From the NCBI RefSeq assembly GCF_009709555.1, contig NZ_WJBG01000240.1:1-47506 (forward strand): a stretch of DNA of 47,506 bases, given 5' to 3'. The stretch comes from Streptomyces blattellae. Lineage in GTDB: Bacteria; Actinomycetota; Actinomycetes; Streptomycetales; Streptomycetaceae. Numbering within the stretch: the first letter of the stretch is position 1; each line of letters begins with the position of its first letter. Both the position numbers and the translations under genes were made by a program. Below, piece after piece: positions 7,749 through 17,172 of this stretch. The notes below the pieces were generated by a model, which saw nothing but the letters and a program-made list of their open reading frames with translations, searched no databases and was not told where the DNA came from.

Positions 7749-9131
7749 ATGGACACCACCTTCGACGTCAGGGTCTGGCAAATCGAGAGAGGCGCCGGGC
7801 GGCTTCGCGAGTCCTATGGGGTGCGCTGGTCCGTCGCCGGGAAACGTCATCGCAAGTCGTTCCAGACATTCGCGCTGGCCGACGGTTTCCGAGCAGAGCT
7901 GGTGACTGCGACGCACGCTGGCGAGCCGTTCAACGTGTCGACTGGCCTGCCGGAGCGGCATGAGCCGAGAGCGCCCTCGGTTGGGTGGTATGACTTCGCC
8001 GTACAGTTCGCGGACGCTCAGTGGCCCCGAGTTTCGGCGAATCACCGGAGGAACACTGCGCGCACATTGATGATCGTCACCACCGCGCTGATGGACCGGG
8101 ATCCGCCCGGTGTCCCGTCTCGCCGTGTCCGTACGGCGCTGAGCGATTGGGCTTTCAACACCAACCGCCGTGGCGGTGCGCCGGAGGACATCGTCTCGCT
8201 ACTTGGTTGGGTGCGACGTCACACTCCGACCATGGACGCCTGGACCGATCCGCTCGTGGTGCAGGACGTGCTGCTGGTGCTGGGTACGTTGCTTGACGGT
8301 AGACGAGCGGCGGCCTCATCCGTGAAGCGGCATCGAAGGGTTCTGCATCTGGTGATGAAGTATGCGATCGCGCGCGGAATTCTGCTGTCCGATCCGGTTC
8401 CCGAAGGGCGGAACCTCACTCCGCAGCCTGCTGGCGCGATCGATCGACGCCGTCTGCTCAATGCGCAGCAAGCGGCGCGGCTGCTCGACTGGATACGCGA
8501 TCAGCCGCGGAGCGGGCGAAGACTGCATGCGTTCTTCGCCACGCTGTACTTCACGGGGCTGCGACCGGAAGAGGCTGTTGCGCTGCATGTCTCAGACTTT
8601 GTCATGCCTGCGTCGGTCGAGAGTCGGTGGGCAGAGATCGTGGTGCACACCGCCGAGCCTGAGATCGGACGCACGTGGACTGACAGCGGAACCCGACACG
8701 ATCAGAGGTATTTGAAGGGGAGGGCAGAAGGCGAGACGCGCATAGTTCCGTGCCCTCCCGCGCTTGTCCATGTCCTGCGGGCGCGCATCAAGGACGCGGG
8801 CCTGCTCCCTGACGACCGCCTCTTCCCTGGGGAGTATGGCGGAGTTCTCGCGGGCTCCGTCTACCGCCGCATGTGGGACCACGCCCGCAGGGCAACCCTG
8901 CCACCCCACGTATATGCATCACCGACAGGACGACGCGTATACGACCTTCGGCACACCCGACTGACGATGTGGCTGAACAGCGGCATCCCGCCTGCTGAGG
9001 TGGCCGCGTGGGCCGGCACCAGTGTCGCCGTGTTGTTCGCCACGTACGCGCAATGCATCAGTGGCCAGGAGCAAGATCTGCGGCGGCGGCTCGACGAGGT
9101 GCAGAACACCTCGGCCACCCTGGCGGCATAA
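7749..9131 (+). CDS. int: Tyrosine site-specific integrase
   Basis: A 460-residue tyrosine recombinase likely to integrate the island at tRNA-Arg. The N-terminal part (to about residue 75) has an AP2-like arm-binding look (YGVRWSVAGKRHRKSFQTF), followed by a core-binding domain. The catalytic domain shows the first Arg in YFTGLRPEEAVAL (about residue 272), the box II segment YDLRHTRLT, and the nucleophile Tyr in LFATYAQCI near the C-terminus. Box II has Tyr where many members have His before the second Arg. ATG 7749 was chosen over GTG 7740; both are possible. It ends 18 bp before the convergent fic gene. Confidence 0.93.
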   Translation: MDTTFDVRVWQIERGAGRLRESYGVRWSVAGKRHRKSFQTFALADGFRAELVTATHAGEPFNVSTGLPERHEPRAPSVGWYDFAVQFADAQWPRVSANHRRNTARTLMIVTTALMDRDPPGVPSRRVRTALSDWAFNTNRRGGAPEDIVSLLGWVRRHTPTMDAWTDPLVVQDVLLVLGTLLDGRRAAASSVKRHRRVLHLVMKYAIARGILLSDPVPEGRNLTPQPAGAIDRRRLLNAQQAARLLDWIRDQPRSGRRLHAFFATLYFTGLRPEEAVALHVSDFVMPASVESRWAEIVVHTAEPEIGRTWTDSGTRHDQRYLKGRAEGETRIVPCPPALVHVLRARIKDAGLLPDDRLFPGEYGGVLAGSVYRRMWDHARRATLPPHVYASPTGRRVYDLRHTRLTMWLNSGIPPAEVAAWAGTSVAVLFATYAQCISGQEQDLRRRLDEVQNTSATLAA

Positions 9132-9149
9132 CCATCGAGAATGGGTGGG

Positions 9150-10292
9150 TCACCGCTCCCGCCGGTAGGGATCCGTGTACGGCTCCATGGACTGGCGGAC
9201 CTCGTCCCGGACCGGGTCCATGAGGGGCCCGGGGGCGTAGTAGCGGGCGCGGGCCTTGCCATGGGGGATGAGCCAGCCGCGGGCGACGAGCTCGCGGATG
9301 TCGCGGATGGCCTGTTGGTCGCTGAGGTCGGCGTCCTGCTGGTAGACGGTGCGGCGGACCTTCGCGTCCGAGAAGGCGGGCAGCAGGGCGTAGACGACGC
9401 GCTCGTCCAGGCCGGTTGCTTCGACGGATTCGACCAGACGGGTCCAGGCGCGGGACATCACGTCGAAGCGTCGCTGGGCCTGCTGCGCCTGGCGGTGGTG
9501 GGCGGTCAGGCAGAATCGGATCCAGGGGCGGGTGTCCCGCTCGGGACTCCAGTGCGGGCCGCCCACATCCTCCAGCACTTGGTAGTAGGCGTAGGTGTTC
9601 TGTCCCCGGCCGAGCCACTCCTCGATGGAGGAGAACTCGGGTGGCATCAGGGCCTCGCGGGAGAACACCAGGGTGGACAGGGCGCGGGACATGCGCCCGT
9701 TGCCGTCCTTCCACGGGTGGATCTTGACGAGGTTGAGGTGGGCCATCGACGCGCGCACGTGGACCGGAGCGTCGACGTCGCCTTCGTTGAGCCAGTCGAT
9801 GAACTCCGACATCAGAGCAGGAACGTCTGCCTGGTCCGGAGCGGTGTAGGCGGGGACCAGGGGATCGTCGGGGCTGGTGACGTAGACGGGGCCATCGCGC
9901 CAGCGGCCGGGGCGCTTGTCGAGGTGGTGGCCTTGCAGCATGAAGTGCAGGCCGTTGAGCAGGCCGGCGTCGTACCGGAAGTCGTCCCCGGCGTCGGCGA
10001 GAGCCTGGATGTAGGTCATGCCGCGCTGGTAGCCCTCCAGCTCGGCGCGGGTCCGTTCACCGGTCTCCAGGGGCTCCTCGCCGGACATGAGGGCTTCCAC
10101 GTCGTCGACCGTCGCAGCGTATCCCTCGATGGTGTTCGATCCGGCGATCGCGCGGGCGGTGAGGTTGCGGCGCAGCTGGCGGGTCCAGCGAGGAGTGGCG
10201 CGGAGCATGTGGCGCAGGGAGCGGCGCATGCTCTCGATCTCGTCGAGGGCTCGCTGGTCGTCGGCGTCCAGGGAGGGAGTCACGTACAGCAT
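9150..10292 (-). CDS. Fic-family protein (probable AMPylator)
   Basis: About 380 residues. The Fic core motif HPWKDGNGRMSR near the middle fits HPFxDGNGRxxR, so transfer of AMP from ATP to a protein is likely intact. Near the N-terminus AGSNTIEGYAA fits the inhibitory motif (S/T)xxxE(G/N), marking a class II Fic that holds itself off. The C-terminal third looks like a winged helix (LSDQQAIRDIRELVARGWLIPHGKARARYY). I chose ATG 10292 (MLYVTPSLD); in-frame upstream ATG codons exist. The target is unknown. It sits next to the integrase like an accessory conflict gene. Confidence 0.88.
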   Translation of the reverse strand: MLYVTPSLDADDQRALDEIESMRRSLRHMLRATPRWTRQLRRNLTARAIAGSNTIEGYAATVDDVEALMSGEEPLETGERTRAELEGYQRGMTYIQALADAGDDFRYDAGLLNGLHFMLQGHHLDKRPGRWRDGPVYVTSPDDPLVPAYTAPDQADVPALMSEFIDWLNEGDVDAPVHVRASMAHLNLVKIHPWKDGNGRMSRALSTLVFSREALMPPEFSSIEEWLGRGQNTYAYYQVLEDVGGPHWSPERDTRPWIRFCLTAHHRQAQQAQRRFDVMSRAWTRLVESVEATGLDERVVYALLPAFSDAKVRRTVYQQDADLSDQQAIRDIRELVARGWLIPHGKARARYYAPGPLMDPVRDEVRQSMEPYTDPYRRER

Positions 10293-10299
10293 GGCTCCA

Positions 10300-10318
10300 T
10301 GACATGATAATTGTGTCA
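10300..10318. promoter_or_regulatory. Inverted repeat upstream of fic
   Basis: TGACA (10300-10304) and TGTCA (10314-10318) face each other across 9 AT-rich bases, just upstream of the chosen fic start. AT-rich palindromes are rare in this GC-rich sequence. It may be an operator or part of the fic promoter. The stretch from 10319 to 10575 shows nothing else I can identify. Confidence 0.35.
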
Positions 10319-10575
10319 TCAAGTCAAGCATGTGTGTCTGGATCGGTTCCTCGCTCCAGTCGTTCCCTCCGGCGTTGGCAGGCTTTCGGTGCCGGGCCTG
10401 TGGAGCACCGCTGTGGGCCCGAGCCGAATCTGGCGCAGGGCTGAGAAACGGGGAACCGTAAATCCCTGCCGGGCGGGTGCTGGCGCGGCAACCGGTCAGG
10501 GCGCTCGGAATCCGCGCCCTGTGCCTCGCGGGGGAGGCGTTCCACCGCGTGGCGGATGCTGGATGGGCGCTTGTG

Positions 10576-11547
10576 TCAGCCCGGTCGGCTGGCCTGTGGG
10601 GACCTCGCCCATGAGCGCACCGGGCGCGCTTCCGGCCCCATCGGGTGCCGGAAGGGCCGCAGCGGATCGACCTCGGCCCAGGGTGTGAGTGCGGCTGCCG
10701 GGTCGCCGCGTTCGGGGAGCCAGGCGGCCAGTCGCCGCCAGACCTCGCCGGCGTGGGGCGGGCGGTCGTTCGGTGTCTTGGAGAGGAGCTCGAGTACGAG
10801 GGCTTCCAGGTCCTCGGGGGTGTCGGGGCGCAGGTCGCGCAGAGGGATCGGCGAGTGGTCGAGGATCAGGCCGGGGAGCATGAGTTCCGACCGGTGCTCG
10901 AAGACGGGTTCGCCGGTCAGCATCTTGTGGAGCAGGCAGCCGAGGGCGTACAGGTCGGTGCGGTGGTCGACCGGTTTGCCCAGGATCTGTTCGGGCGCCA
11001 TGCACTCCAGGCTGCCCGGCCGCTCGCCGGTGGTGGTGAGCTTGGCGGTGCCGGGTTCGAGGAAAGCGGCGACGCCGAAGTCGAGGACCTTGACCACGCC
11101 GTCGGTGCGGATGATGACGTTGCGTCCCTTGAGGTCGCGGTGGACGACGTCGCGGGCGTGCACGGAGCCGAGGACGGAGGCGATCTGCACCCCGACCGAA
11201 GCGGCTTCCTCGATGCTCAGTCGTTCCTGTTCGGCGATCCGGTCTTCAAGGTCGATGCCGGTCACATACTGCATGACCAGGAACCGCGTGCCGCGCTCCT
11301 CGCCGAGGTCGTAGACCGTCGCGATACCGGTGTGGTCGAGGCGGGCGGCGGCGCGGGCCTCGCGGCGGAAGCGTTCGGCGTCCCGGGTGCGCTGGTCCTG
11401 GGTCAAGCCAGGGGGCATGTTCATGGTCTTGAGGGCGACGTCGCGGCCGAGGTGTTCGTCGTGGGCGAGCCACACGACGCCCATGCCGCCGGATCCGATC
11501 TCCCGCTTGATCCGGTAGCGCTTGGCGATCACAGGTCCGATGTCCAT
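10576..11547 (-). CDS. Soluble Ser/Thr protein kinase (Hanks type), divergent from the DISARM-like operon
   Basis: About 323 residues. The kinase domain spans residues about 12-280: glycine loop IGSGGMGVVW, Lys of VALKTMN, catalytic HRDLKGRN, DFGVA and APEQILG, all complete. The C-terminal tail is short, Arg/Pro-rich and without a transmembrane segment or PASTA repeats, so it should be cytosolic, unlike the cell-wall PknB type. Start: ATG 11547 (MDIGPVIAKRYRI). It shares a 244-bp upstream region with the divergent helicase operon. Kinases are part of known defence systems (PglW of Pgl, Stk2), so a role in controlling the neighbours is plausible but inferred. Confidence 0.9.
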   Translation of the reverse strand: MDIGPVIAKRYRIKREIGSGGMGVVWLAHDEHLGRDVALKTMNMPPGLTQDQRTRDAERFRREARAAARLDHTGIATVYDLGEERGTRFLVMQYVTGIDLEDRIAEQERLSIEEAASVGVQIASVLGSVHARDVVHRDLKGRNVIIRTDGVVKVLDFGVAAFLEPGTAKLTTTGERPGSLECMAPEQILGKPVDHRTDLYALGCLLHKMLTGEPVFEHRSELMLPGLILDHSPIPLRDLRPDTPEDLEALVLELLSKTPNDRPPHAGEVWRRLAAWLPERGDPAAALTPWAEVDPLRPFRHPMGPEARPVRSWARSPQASRPG

Positions 11548-11670
11548 GTGCGGGGCGACTCCGTCCGCGTCCGTCTTCGTGGCCCGGCGCGTCCGCCGGG
11601 CGGGCGCCTCGGACAGAGTGTGGCATGAACACGTTGTTCCGTGAACCAACCCCTCCACCTTTGACGTCTA

Positions 11671-11701
11671 TTGACTTAGTTCACAATCGCATGCTGTGAT
11701 G
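11671..11701 (+). promoter_or_regulatory. Shared defence-operon element, copy A
   Basis: TTGACTTAGTTCACA (11671-11685) begins a stretch (11673-11701) matching 35110-35138 at about 21 of 29 positions. It ends 91 nt before the GTG start of the helicase operon. TTGACT could be a -35 box with a weak -10 (TGTGAT) 18 nt on; GTTCACA is the best-conserved core. Another GTGAAC lies at 11641-11646. It may be a promoter with an embedded operator. Confidence 0.5.
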
Positions 11702-11791
11702 TGCGACGTACGATCAAGGGGAGTATGGCGCACCGCGGCCGGCGGGTGGCTACCGTTGCTCCGGACTGTCTCGGGAACAAGTGGGGAACAC

Positions 11792-14700
11792 GTGGACGTC
11801 TTCAAGGTGCACCAGCGGCTCATCCGGGACTACAAGGAGTACACATCCGGGTCGGTGGTGATCGACGACCGGCGCATCGACGCCAAGGTGTCGAAGTCGC
11901 TCGCCGACGGAGACCAGTGGCCCGACCCCTATCTCTCTCTCAACCCGAGTTTCGAGCCGGGCGGTTCGGTCGAGGACCTCGCGCGGCCGGGAGGACTGCT
12001 TCACCCGGCGTGCGCGGACATCTTCCGTACGGGCAAGGACGAGCGAGGCGCCACCGTCCGCCCGATCCGCTTCCACCAGCACCAGCTGGAGGCGATCAAG
12101 GCCGCCGACTCCAGGGACTCCTACGTCCTGACGACCGGCACCGGTTCCGGCAAGAGCCTCGGCTACATCGTGCCGATCGTCCACCGGGTGCTGCGCGAGA
12201 AGGAGACCGGCGCCGCGCCCGGCATCAAGGCGATCATCGTCTACCCCATGAACGCCCTCGCCAACAGCCAGGAGCGGGAGTTGGCGAAGTTCCTCACCGC
12301 CGGATACGGCGAGGGGAACGAGCCGGTCACCTATGCCCGCTACACCGGTCAGGAGAAGGAGGACGAAAAGGAGGCCATCCGCGAGTCCAAGCCCGACATC
12401 CTGCTCACCAACTACGTGATGCTGGAGCTGATGCTCACCCGACCCAAGGAGCGCGAAGAGCTCATCGGGGCGGCCAAGGGGCTGCGCTTCCTCGTCCTCG
12501 ACGAACTGCACACCTACCGGGGGCGGCAGGGCGCCGACGTCGCCATGCTGGTGCGACGCGTACGCGAGGCATGCCAGTCGCCCGATCTGCAGTGCGTGGG
12601 CACGTCCGCGACGATGGCCACCGGGGGCACGCCCGCCGCGCGCCGCCGCGAGGTCGCCCGCGTCGCCTCGACCCTCTTCGACACGGAGATCTCCCCGGAG
12701 CGCGTGGTCGGCGAGACCCTGGTACGAGCGACCGGGGCCGCTGTACCCACGCCGTCCGAACTCGCCGAGCGGGTACGGGAGAACAACCCTCCGGCCGAGT
12801 ACGGGCGGCTGGCCGCCGATCCGCTGGCCTGCTGGATCGAGACCACCTTCGGCCTGGTGGAGACCGAGGACGAGGACGGCAGCACGCTTCTGGTCCGTGC
12901 CGAACCTGTCACCGTGGAGGCCGCCGCTCTGCATCTGCGCTCCGAGGCGTTCGGCATCGAGGAGAGCGAGCCCGAGGAACGCTGGTACGAGGCGTGCACG
13001 GAGGCCATCCGGGCCACCCTCCAGGCGGGGGCGGCAGCCCGCAAGGAGGAGGGCGACCGCCCGCTGTTCGCCTTCAGGCTGCACCAGTTCTTGTCTAAGG
13101 GCGGATCCGTCTACGTCTCCCTGGAGGGAGAGGCCGACCGCCACATCACCCGCACCTACCAGCAGCGTGTCCCCAACGCCCCCGAGAAGCTGCTGCTGCC
13201 GCTGTCCTTCTGCCGTGAATGCGGACAGGAGTACCTCATGGTGGCCCGCGACCAGGACGGCGACGGCAGCGTCGCCTTCCGTACCCGCGAGGACGAGGAC
13301 GACGAGCAGGGGTATCTGTACATCTCGGCCGTCAACCCGTGGCCGGAACAGGTCGGCGACGCCATCGAGCAGCGACGCTTCCCCGACAGCTGGCTCACTT
13401 TCGACGAGCGCAAGGGCGCCCCGGTGCTCACCGCGAGCCGCAGGAAGCGGGCGCCGCAGCCGGTGTGGGTGCGCCCGGACGGCACCGGCGGGGGAAAGGC
13501 AAACGGTGGCATCTACGCGGCCTACCTGCCTGCCCCGTTCCTCTTCTGCCTGGACTGCGGTGTCGGCTACGAGCAGGTCAAGGAGCGCGACTTCGCCAAG
13601 CTGATGACCCTCGATCAGGAGGGCCGCTCGACCGCCACGTCGGTCATCAGCGCCTCGATCGTGCGTCACCTCAAGAGCATCCCCGAGGGCGAACTCAAGA
13701 AGGACGCAAGGAAGTTGCTCACCTTCGTCGACAACCGGCAGGACGCGAGCCTCCAGTCGGGGCACTTCAACGACTTCGTCATGGTCACGCAGCTGCGCGG
13801 CGCCCTCTACAGGGCGATGGTCGCGGCCGGTGACAAGGGGCTGCGCTGGAAGCGGCTCGGCGAAGAAGTGGTGGCGGCGATGGGGCTCTCCCCGCACGAG
13901 TACGCGGCCAAGCCCACCGAGATCGAGGAGCTCGCCGAGAGCACGCTCGAGGCACTGGCCGCGGTCGCCGAGTACCGCCTCTTCCTCGACCTGGAACGCG
14001 GCTGGCGCGTCACCATGCCCAACCTGGAGCAGACCGGGCTGCTCGGCCTCGAGTACGCGGGTCTGGAGGCGATCGCCGGTGATGAGGACCGGTGGCAGGA
14101 CACCGCGGGTCAGCTGCGTACGGCCACCCCCGAGGTGCGCCACCGGCTGTCCACGGTCCTCATGGATGAACTGCGCCGCCAGCGCGCCGTGGACACCCCG
14201 TACTTCACCGAGGCCAAGTTCGCCGAACTGCGCAAGGAGTCGGCCCGGCTCAACGACGCGTGGGGGATCGCCGACACGGAGGCGGCGCCGCCTCCGGCCG
14301 GTGTCGCCGTCGCCCGCGCCGGACGCCCGGGCCGTACCGGGCGTGTTCGTAGCGAGCTGAACCTCACCGGCCGAGGCGCGTTCGGCCGCCACGTCCGAAA
14401 GGGCGGCACCTTCCCCGACTGGGGACAGGGACTGTCCCTGGACGAGGCCCAGGACGTCATCCGCGACCTGCTCCGGGTCCTGGCGGACGGCGGAGTACTG
14501 ACCGAGGTCTCCCAGGGGCGGGGCGAGGAGCCCGGCTACCGGATCAACCACACGGTCATCCGCTGGCACGCCCGCGACGACGACCACGGTGCTGTCGACC
14601 GCCTGCGCCGCACCTACCGCGACGAGCGCGGCCCCCGTGTCAACGCCTTCTTCAAGCGGCTCTACCAGGACATCGCCGCCACCTTCGCCGGTCTGCACGC

Positions 14701-17065
14701 CGCCGAGCACACGGCCCAGGTCCACCCCGACGTCCGCCAGGAGCGCGAGGACCTGTTCGGCGAGGGCACCCGGCTTCCCCTCCTGTACTGCTCGCCGACG
14801 ATGGAACTCGGCGTCGACATCAAGAGCCTCAACGCGGTCAACCTGCGCAACGTACCGCCGACCCCCGCCAACTACGCACAGCGCTCGGGCCGCGCCGGCC
14901 GCAGCGGGCAGCCCGCGCTGGTCACCACGTACTGCGCGACCGGCAACAGCCACGACCAGTACTACTTCACCCGGCGCAGGCAGATGGTGTCCGGTGCCGT
15001 CGCCCCGCCCCGGCTCGACCTGGCCAACGAGGATCTGCTCGCCTCCCATGTGCACGCGATCTGGCTCGCCGAGACCCGGCTCGATCTCGGCACCAGCATG
15101 GCCAGGCTGATCGAGTCCGACGGCGACAACCCCTCGCTGGAACTGGCGTCGTCGGTCGCTGCGGCCATCGACGAGCCGGCCGCCCGGCGCCGCGCTCTGG
15201 CGCGGGCCCGTACCGTCCTCGACGGCTGTGGCGACCTGCTGCGCGCCACGTCCTGGTGGCACGAGCAGTGGCTGGAGCAGACCGTCGAGGCCGCGCCGGG
15301 CAGCTTCCGCAGGGCCTGCGAGCGCTGGCGGAATCTCTTCAGGCGGGCCCTCGAAGAGCGCGAGATCCAGCACCGCAACATCCTCAACCGCACCGCCACA
15401 GGCCGCTCCAAGGACCAGGCCAAGCGCCGCCGCGCCCAGGCCGAGAGCCAGCTCGCGCTGCTGCGCAACGAGCAGGGCGGCGAGCGGACCGTGATGTCGG
15501 ACTTCTTCCCGTACCGCTATTTCGCCTCCGAGGGCTTCCTGCCGGGTTATTCCTTCCCCCGGCTGCCGCTCGCCGCCTACATCCCGGGCACCGGCCGCAC
15601 CAGCCGCGGCGGCTACGACGGTGACTATCTGCAGCGTTCCAGGTTCATCGCGATCCGGGAGTTCGGGCCCGGTGCGCTGATCTACCACGAGGGCAGCCGC
15701 TACAAGGTGGACCGGGTGCAGCTGCCGCCGGACACCGCGGGCGAGCTGACCACCGAGAGCGCGAAGGTCTGCGGGCGCTGCGGCTATCTGTCCCCGGAGG
15801 AGCAGCGCGAGGACGTTTGCGGGGGCTGCGGCAGTGGCCTCGGTGACGCGCGGACCGGTCTGCTGCACCTGCACACCGTCTTCACCCACCGCCGCGACCG
15901 GATCTCCTCCGACGAGGAGGAGCGTCAGCGCACCGGCTACAAGGTGGAGATCTCCTACCGCTTCAAGAAGCACGAGGACGGCCGCGACGGATCACTGCGG
16001 GCCATGGCGCAGACTGCGTCCGGCCGCGCCCTCGCCGAGCTGGCGTACGGCGACAGCGCCACCGTCCGGCTCACCAACCTCGGCTATCGCCGCTCCGTCG
16101 CCAAGGGCGAGATCGGCTTCTGGATGGACCCGGTGACGGGCGAGTGGCTCGCGGGCGGCGCCGCCAAGAAGGACGGCCGGGAGACCCCCCAGGAGCAGGA
16201 AGGGCTCGCGGACGCCGAGAAGGCGGGCCGCAAGATGCCGGTGATCCCGTATGTGCAGGACACCCGGAACATCCTCGTCCTCCAGCTGGCCGAGCCGGTC
16301 GACCGGGACACCGCCGTCACCCTCCAGTACGCCCTGGAGCGGGGCATCGAGGCCGAGTTCCAGCTGGAGGACGCCGAACTCGACACCGAGGAACTGCCGC
16401 CGTACGACGGGCCGCGCGAGCGGCTGCTGTTCATCGAGAGCGCGGAGGGCGGCGCGGGCGTGCTCCGGCGTCTGCAGGCCGAGCCCGGTGCACTGGCCAG
16501 CGCCGCGCGCAAGGCCCTGGAGATCGCCCACTTCGACCAGCTGGGGCGTGACCGCGGCGACGAGAAGACCAACGGTGACCCGTGCGAGAAGGGCTGCTAC
16601 GACTGTCTGCTCTCCTTCGGCAACCAGCGCCACCACCGCGTCATCGACCGGCAGTTGGTGCGCGACCTGCTCCAGGCGTTCGCGGACGGCACCGTCGGCG
16701 AGTCCACCCCGGGCCGCTCGCGCGACGAGCACGCTGACGCGCTGCGGCAGGGCGCCGACTCCACCCTGGAGGAGCGCTTCGTCGAGTACCTGCGGTCGCA
16801 CGGGCACCGACTCCCGGACCACCAGCAGATCACGGTGCGTGAGGCCCTGTCCAAGCCGGACTTCGTGTACGACACCGGGTTCGGCCCAATCGCGGTCTTC
16901 GTCGACGGCCCGCACCACGACCACGACGACGTCGTGCTGCGCGACGAGGAGGCGGAGGAACGGCTGAAGGATTTCGGCTGGGAAGTGGTCCGCGTCCGCT
17001 ACGACGACGACTGGTCCAAGAAGGTCGCCGAGTACCCTCAGGTGTTCGGCGAACCCCGCCGCTGA
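11792..17065 (+). CDS. Giant DEAD/DEAH helicase with DUF1998 and C-terminal nuclease domain (DISARM DrmA/DrmB-like)
   Basis: About 1757 residues. The superfamily 2 helicase has Walker A TTGTGSGKS (about residue 115), motif II DELH (about 237) and QRSGRAGRSG (about 1030). Zinc-type Cys pairs lie at about 473 (CRECG), 587 (CLDCG) and 1327 (CGRCG, then CGGCG). A DUF1998/MZB-like region ends with CEKGCYDCLLSFGNQ (about 1597). The C-terminus (about 1657-1750) looks like a DUF559/Vsr-type nuclease: STLEERF, PDFVYD, FVDGPHHD. DISARM carries helicase DrmA and DUF1998 protein DrmB as separate genes and a PLD nuclease DrmC; here helicase and DUF1998 are fused and the nuclease differs. The GTG at 11792 follows GGGGA; ATGs upstream would add an unlikely tail. 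Confidence 0.82.
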   Translation: MDVFKVHQRLIRDYKEYTSGSVVIDDRRIDAKVSKSLADGDQWPDPYLSLNPSFEPGGSVEDLARPGGLLHPACADIFRTGKDERGATVRPIRFHQHQLEAIKAADSRDSYVLTTGTGSGKSLGYIVPIVHRVLREKETGAAPGIKAIIVYPMNALANSQERELAKFLTAGYGEGNEPVTYARYTGQEKEDEKEAIRESKPDILLTNYVMLELMLTRPKEREELIGAAKGLRFLVLDELHTYRGRQGADVAMLVRRVREACQSPDLQCVGTSATMATGGTPAARRREVARVASTLFDTEISPERVVGETLVRATGAAVPTPSELAERVRENNPPAEYGRLAADPLACWIETTFGLVETEDEDGSTLLVRAEPVTVEAAALHLRSEAFGIEESEPEERWYEACTEAIRATLQAGAAARKEEGDRPLFAFRLHQFLSKGGSVYVSLEGEADRHITRTYQQRVPNAPEKLLLPLSFCRECGQEYLMVARDQDGDGSVAFRTREDEDDEQGYLYISAVNPWPEQVGDAIEQRRFPDSWLTFDERKGAPVLTASRRKRAPQPVWVRPDGTGGGKANGGIYAAYLPAPFLFCLDCGVGYEQVKERDFAKLMTLDQEGRSTATSVISASIVRHLKSIPEGELKKDARKLLTFVDNRQDASLQSGHFNDFVMVTQLRGALYRAMVAAGDKGLRWKRLGEEVVAAMGLSPHEYAAKPTEIEELAESTLEALAAVAEYRLFLDLERGWRVTMPNLEQTGLLGLEYAGLEAIAGDEDRWQDTAGQLRTATPEVRHRLSTVLMDELRRQRAVDTPYFTEAKFAELRKESARLNDAWGIADTEAAPPPAGVAVARAGRPGRTGRVRSELNLTGRGAFGRHVRKGGTFPDWGQGLSLDEAQDVIRDLLRVLADGGVLTEVSQGRGEEPGYRINHTVIRWHARDDDHGAVDRLRRTYRDERGPRVNAFFKRLYQDIAATFAGLHAAEHTAQVHPDVRQEREDLFGEGTRLPLLYCSPTMELGVDIKSLNAVNLRNVPPTPANYAQRSGRAGRSGQPALVTTYCATGNSHDQYYFTRRRQMVSGAVAPPRLDLANEDLLASHVHAIWLAETRLDLGTSMARLIESDGDNPSLELASSVAAAIDEPAARRRALARARTVLDGCGDLLRATSWWHEQWLEQTVEAAPGSFRRACERWRNLFRRALEEREIQHRNILNRTATGRSKDQAKRRRAQAESQLALLRNEQGGERTVMSDFFPYRYFASEGFLPGYSFPRLPLAAYIPGTGRTSRGGYDGDYLQRSRFIAIREFGPGALIYHEGSRYKVDRVQLPPDTAGELTTESAKVCGRCGYLSPEEQREDVCGGCGSGLGDARTGLLHLHTVFTHRRDRISSDEEERQRTGYKVEISYRFKKHEDGRDGSLRAMAQTASGRALAELAYGDSATVRLTNLGYRRSVAKGEIGFWMDPVTGEWLAGGAAKKDGRETPQEQEGLADAEKAGRKMPVIPYVQDTRNILVLQLAEPVDRDTAVTLQYALERGIEAEFQLEDAELDTEELPPYDGPRERLLFIESAEGGAGVLRRLQAEPGALASAARKALEIAHFDQLGRDRGDEKTNGDPCEKGCYDCLLSFGNQRHHRVIDRQLVRDLLQAFADGTVGESTPGRSRDEHADALRQGADSTLEERFVEYLRSHGHRLPDHQQITVREALSKPDFVYDTGFGPIAVFVDGPHHDHDDVVLRDEEAEERLKDFGWEVVRVRYDDDWSKKVAEYPQVFGEPRR

Positions 17066-17172
17066 CCTGCTTCTCCAGGCACGTCGGCCGACAGGTTCAG
17101 CAGCCCGTCGGCCTGCCGCTCCGCTCCGTACACACCCCACGTCCCCGCCCCCGCACCACCCGGAAGGCCCGT

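Noticed and set aside
10319..10575. A small excisionase or regulator between fic and the kinase
   Set aside because: Short frames exist, but none shows a helix-turn-helix or start signal.
11750..15973. A 1407-codon open frame antisense to the giant helicase
   Set aside because: High G+C creates long antisense frames. Its residue make-up (Gly/Val/Gln-rich, no motifs) is a shadow of the real gene, which has clear helicase motifs.
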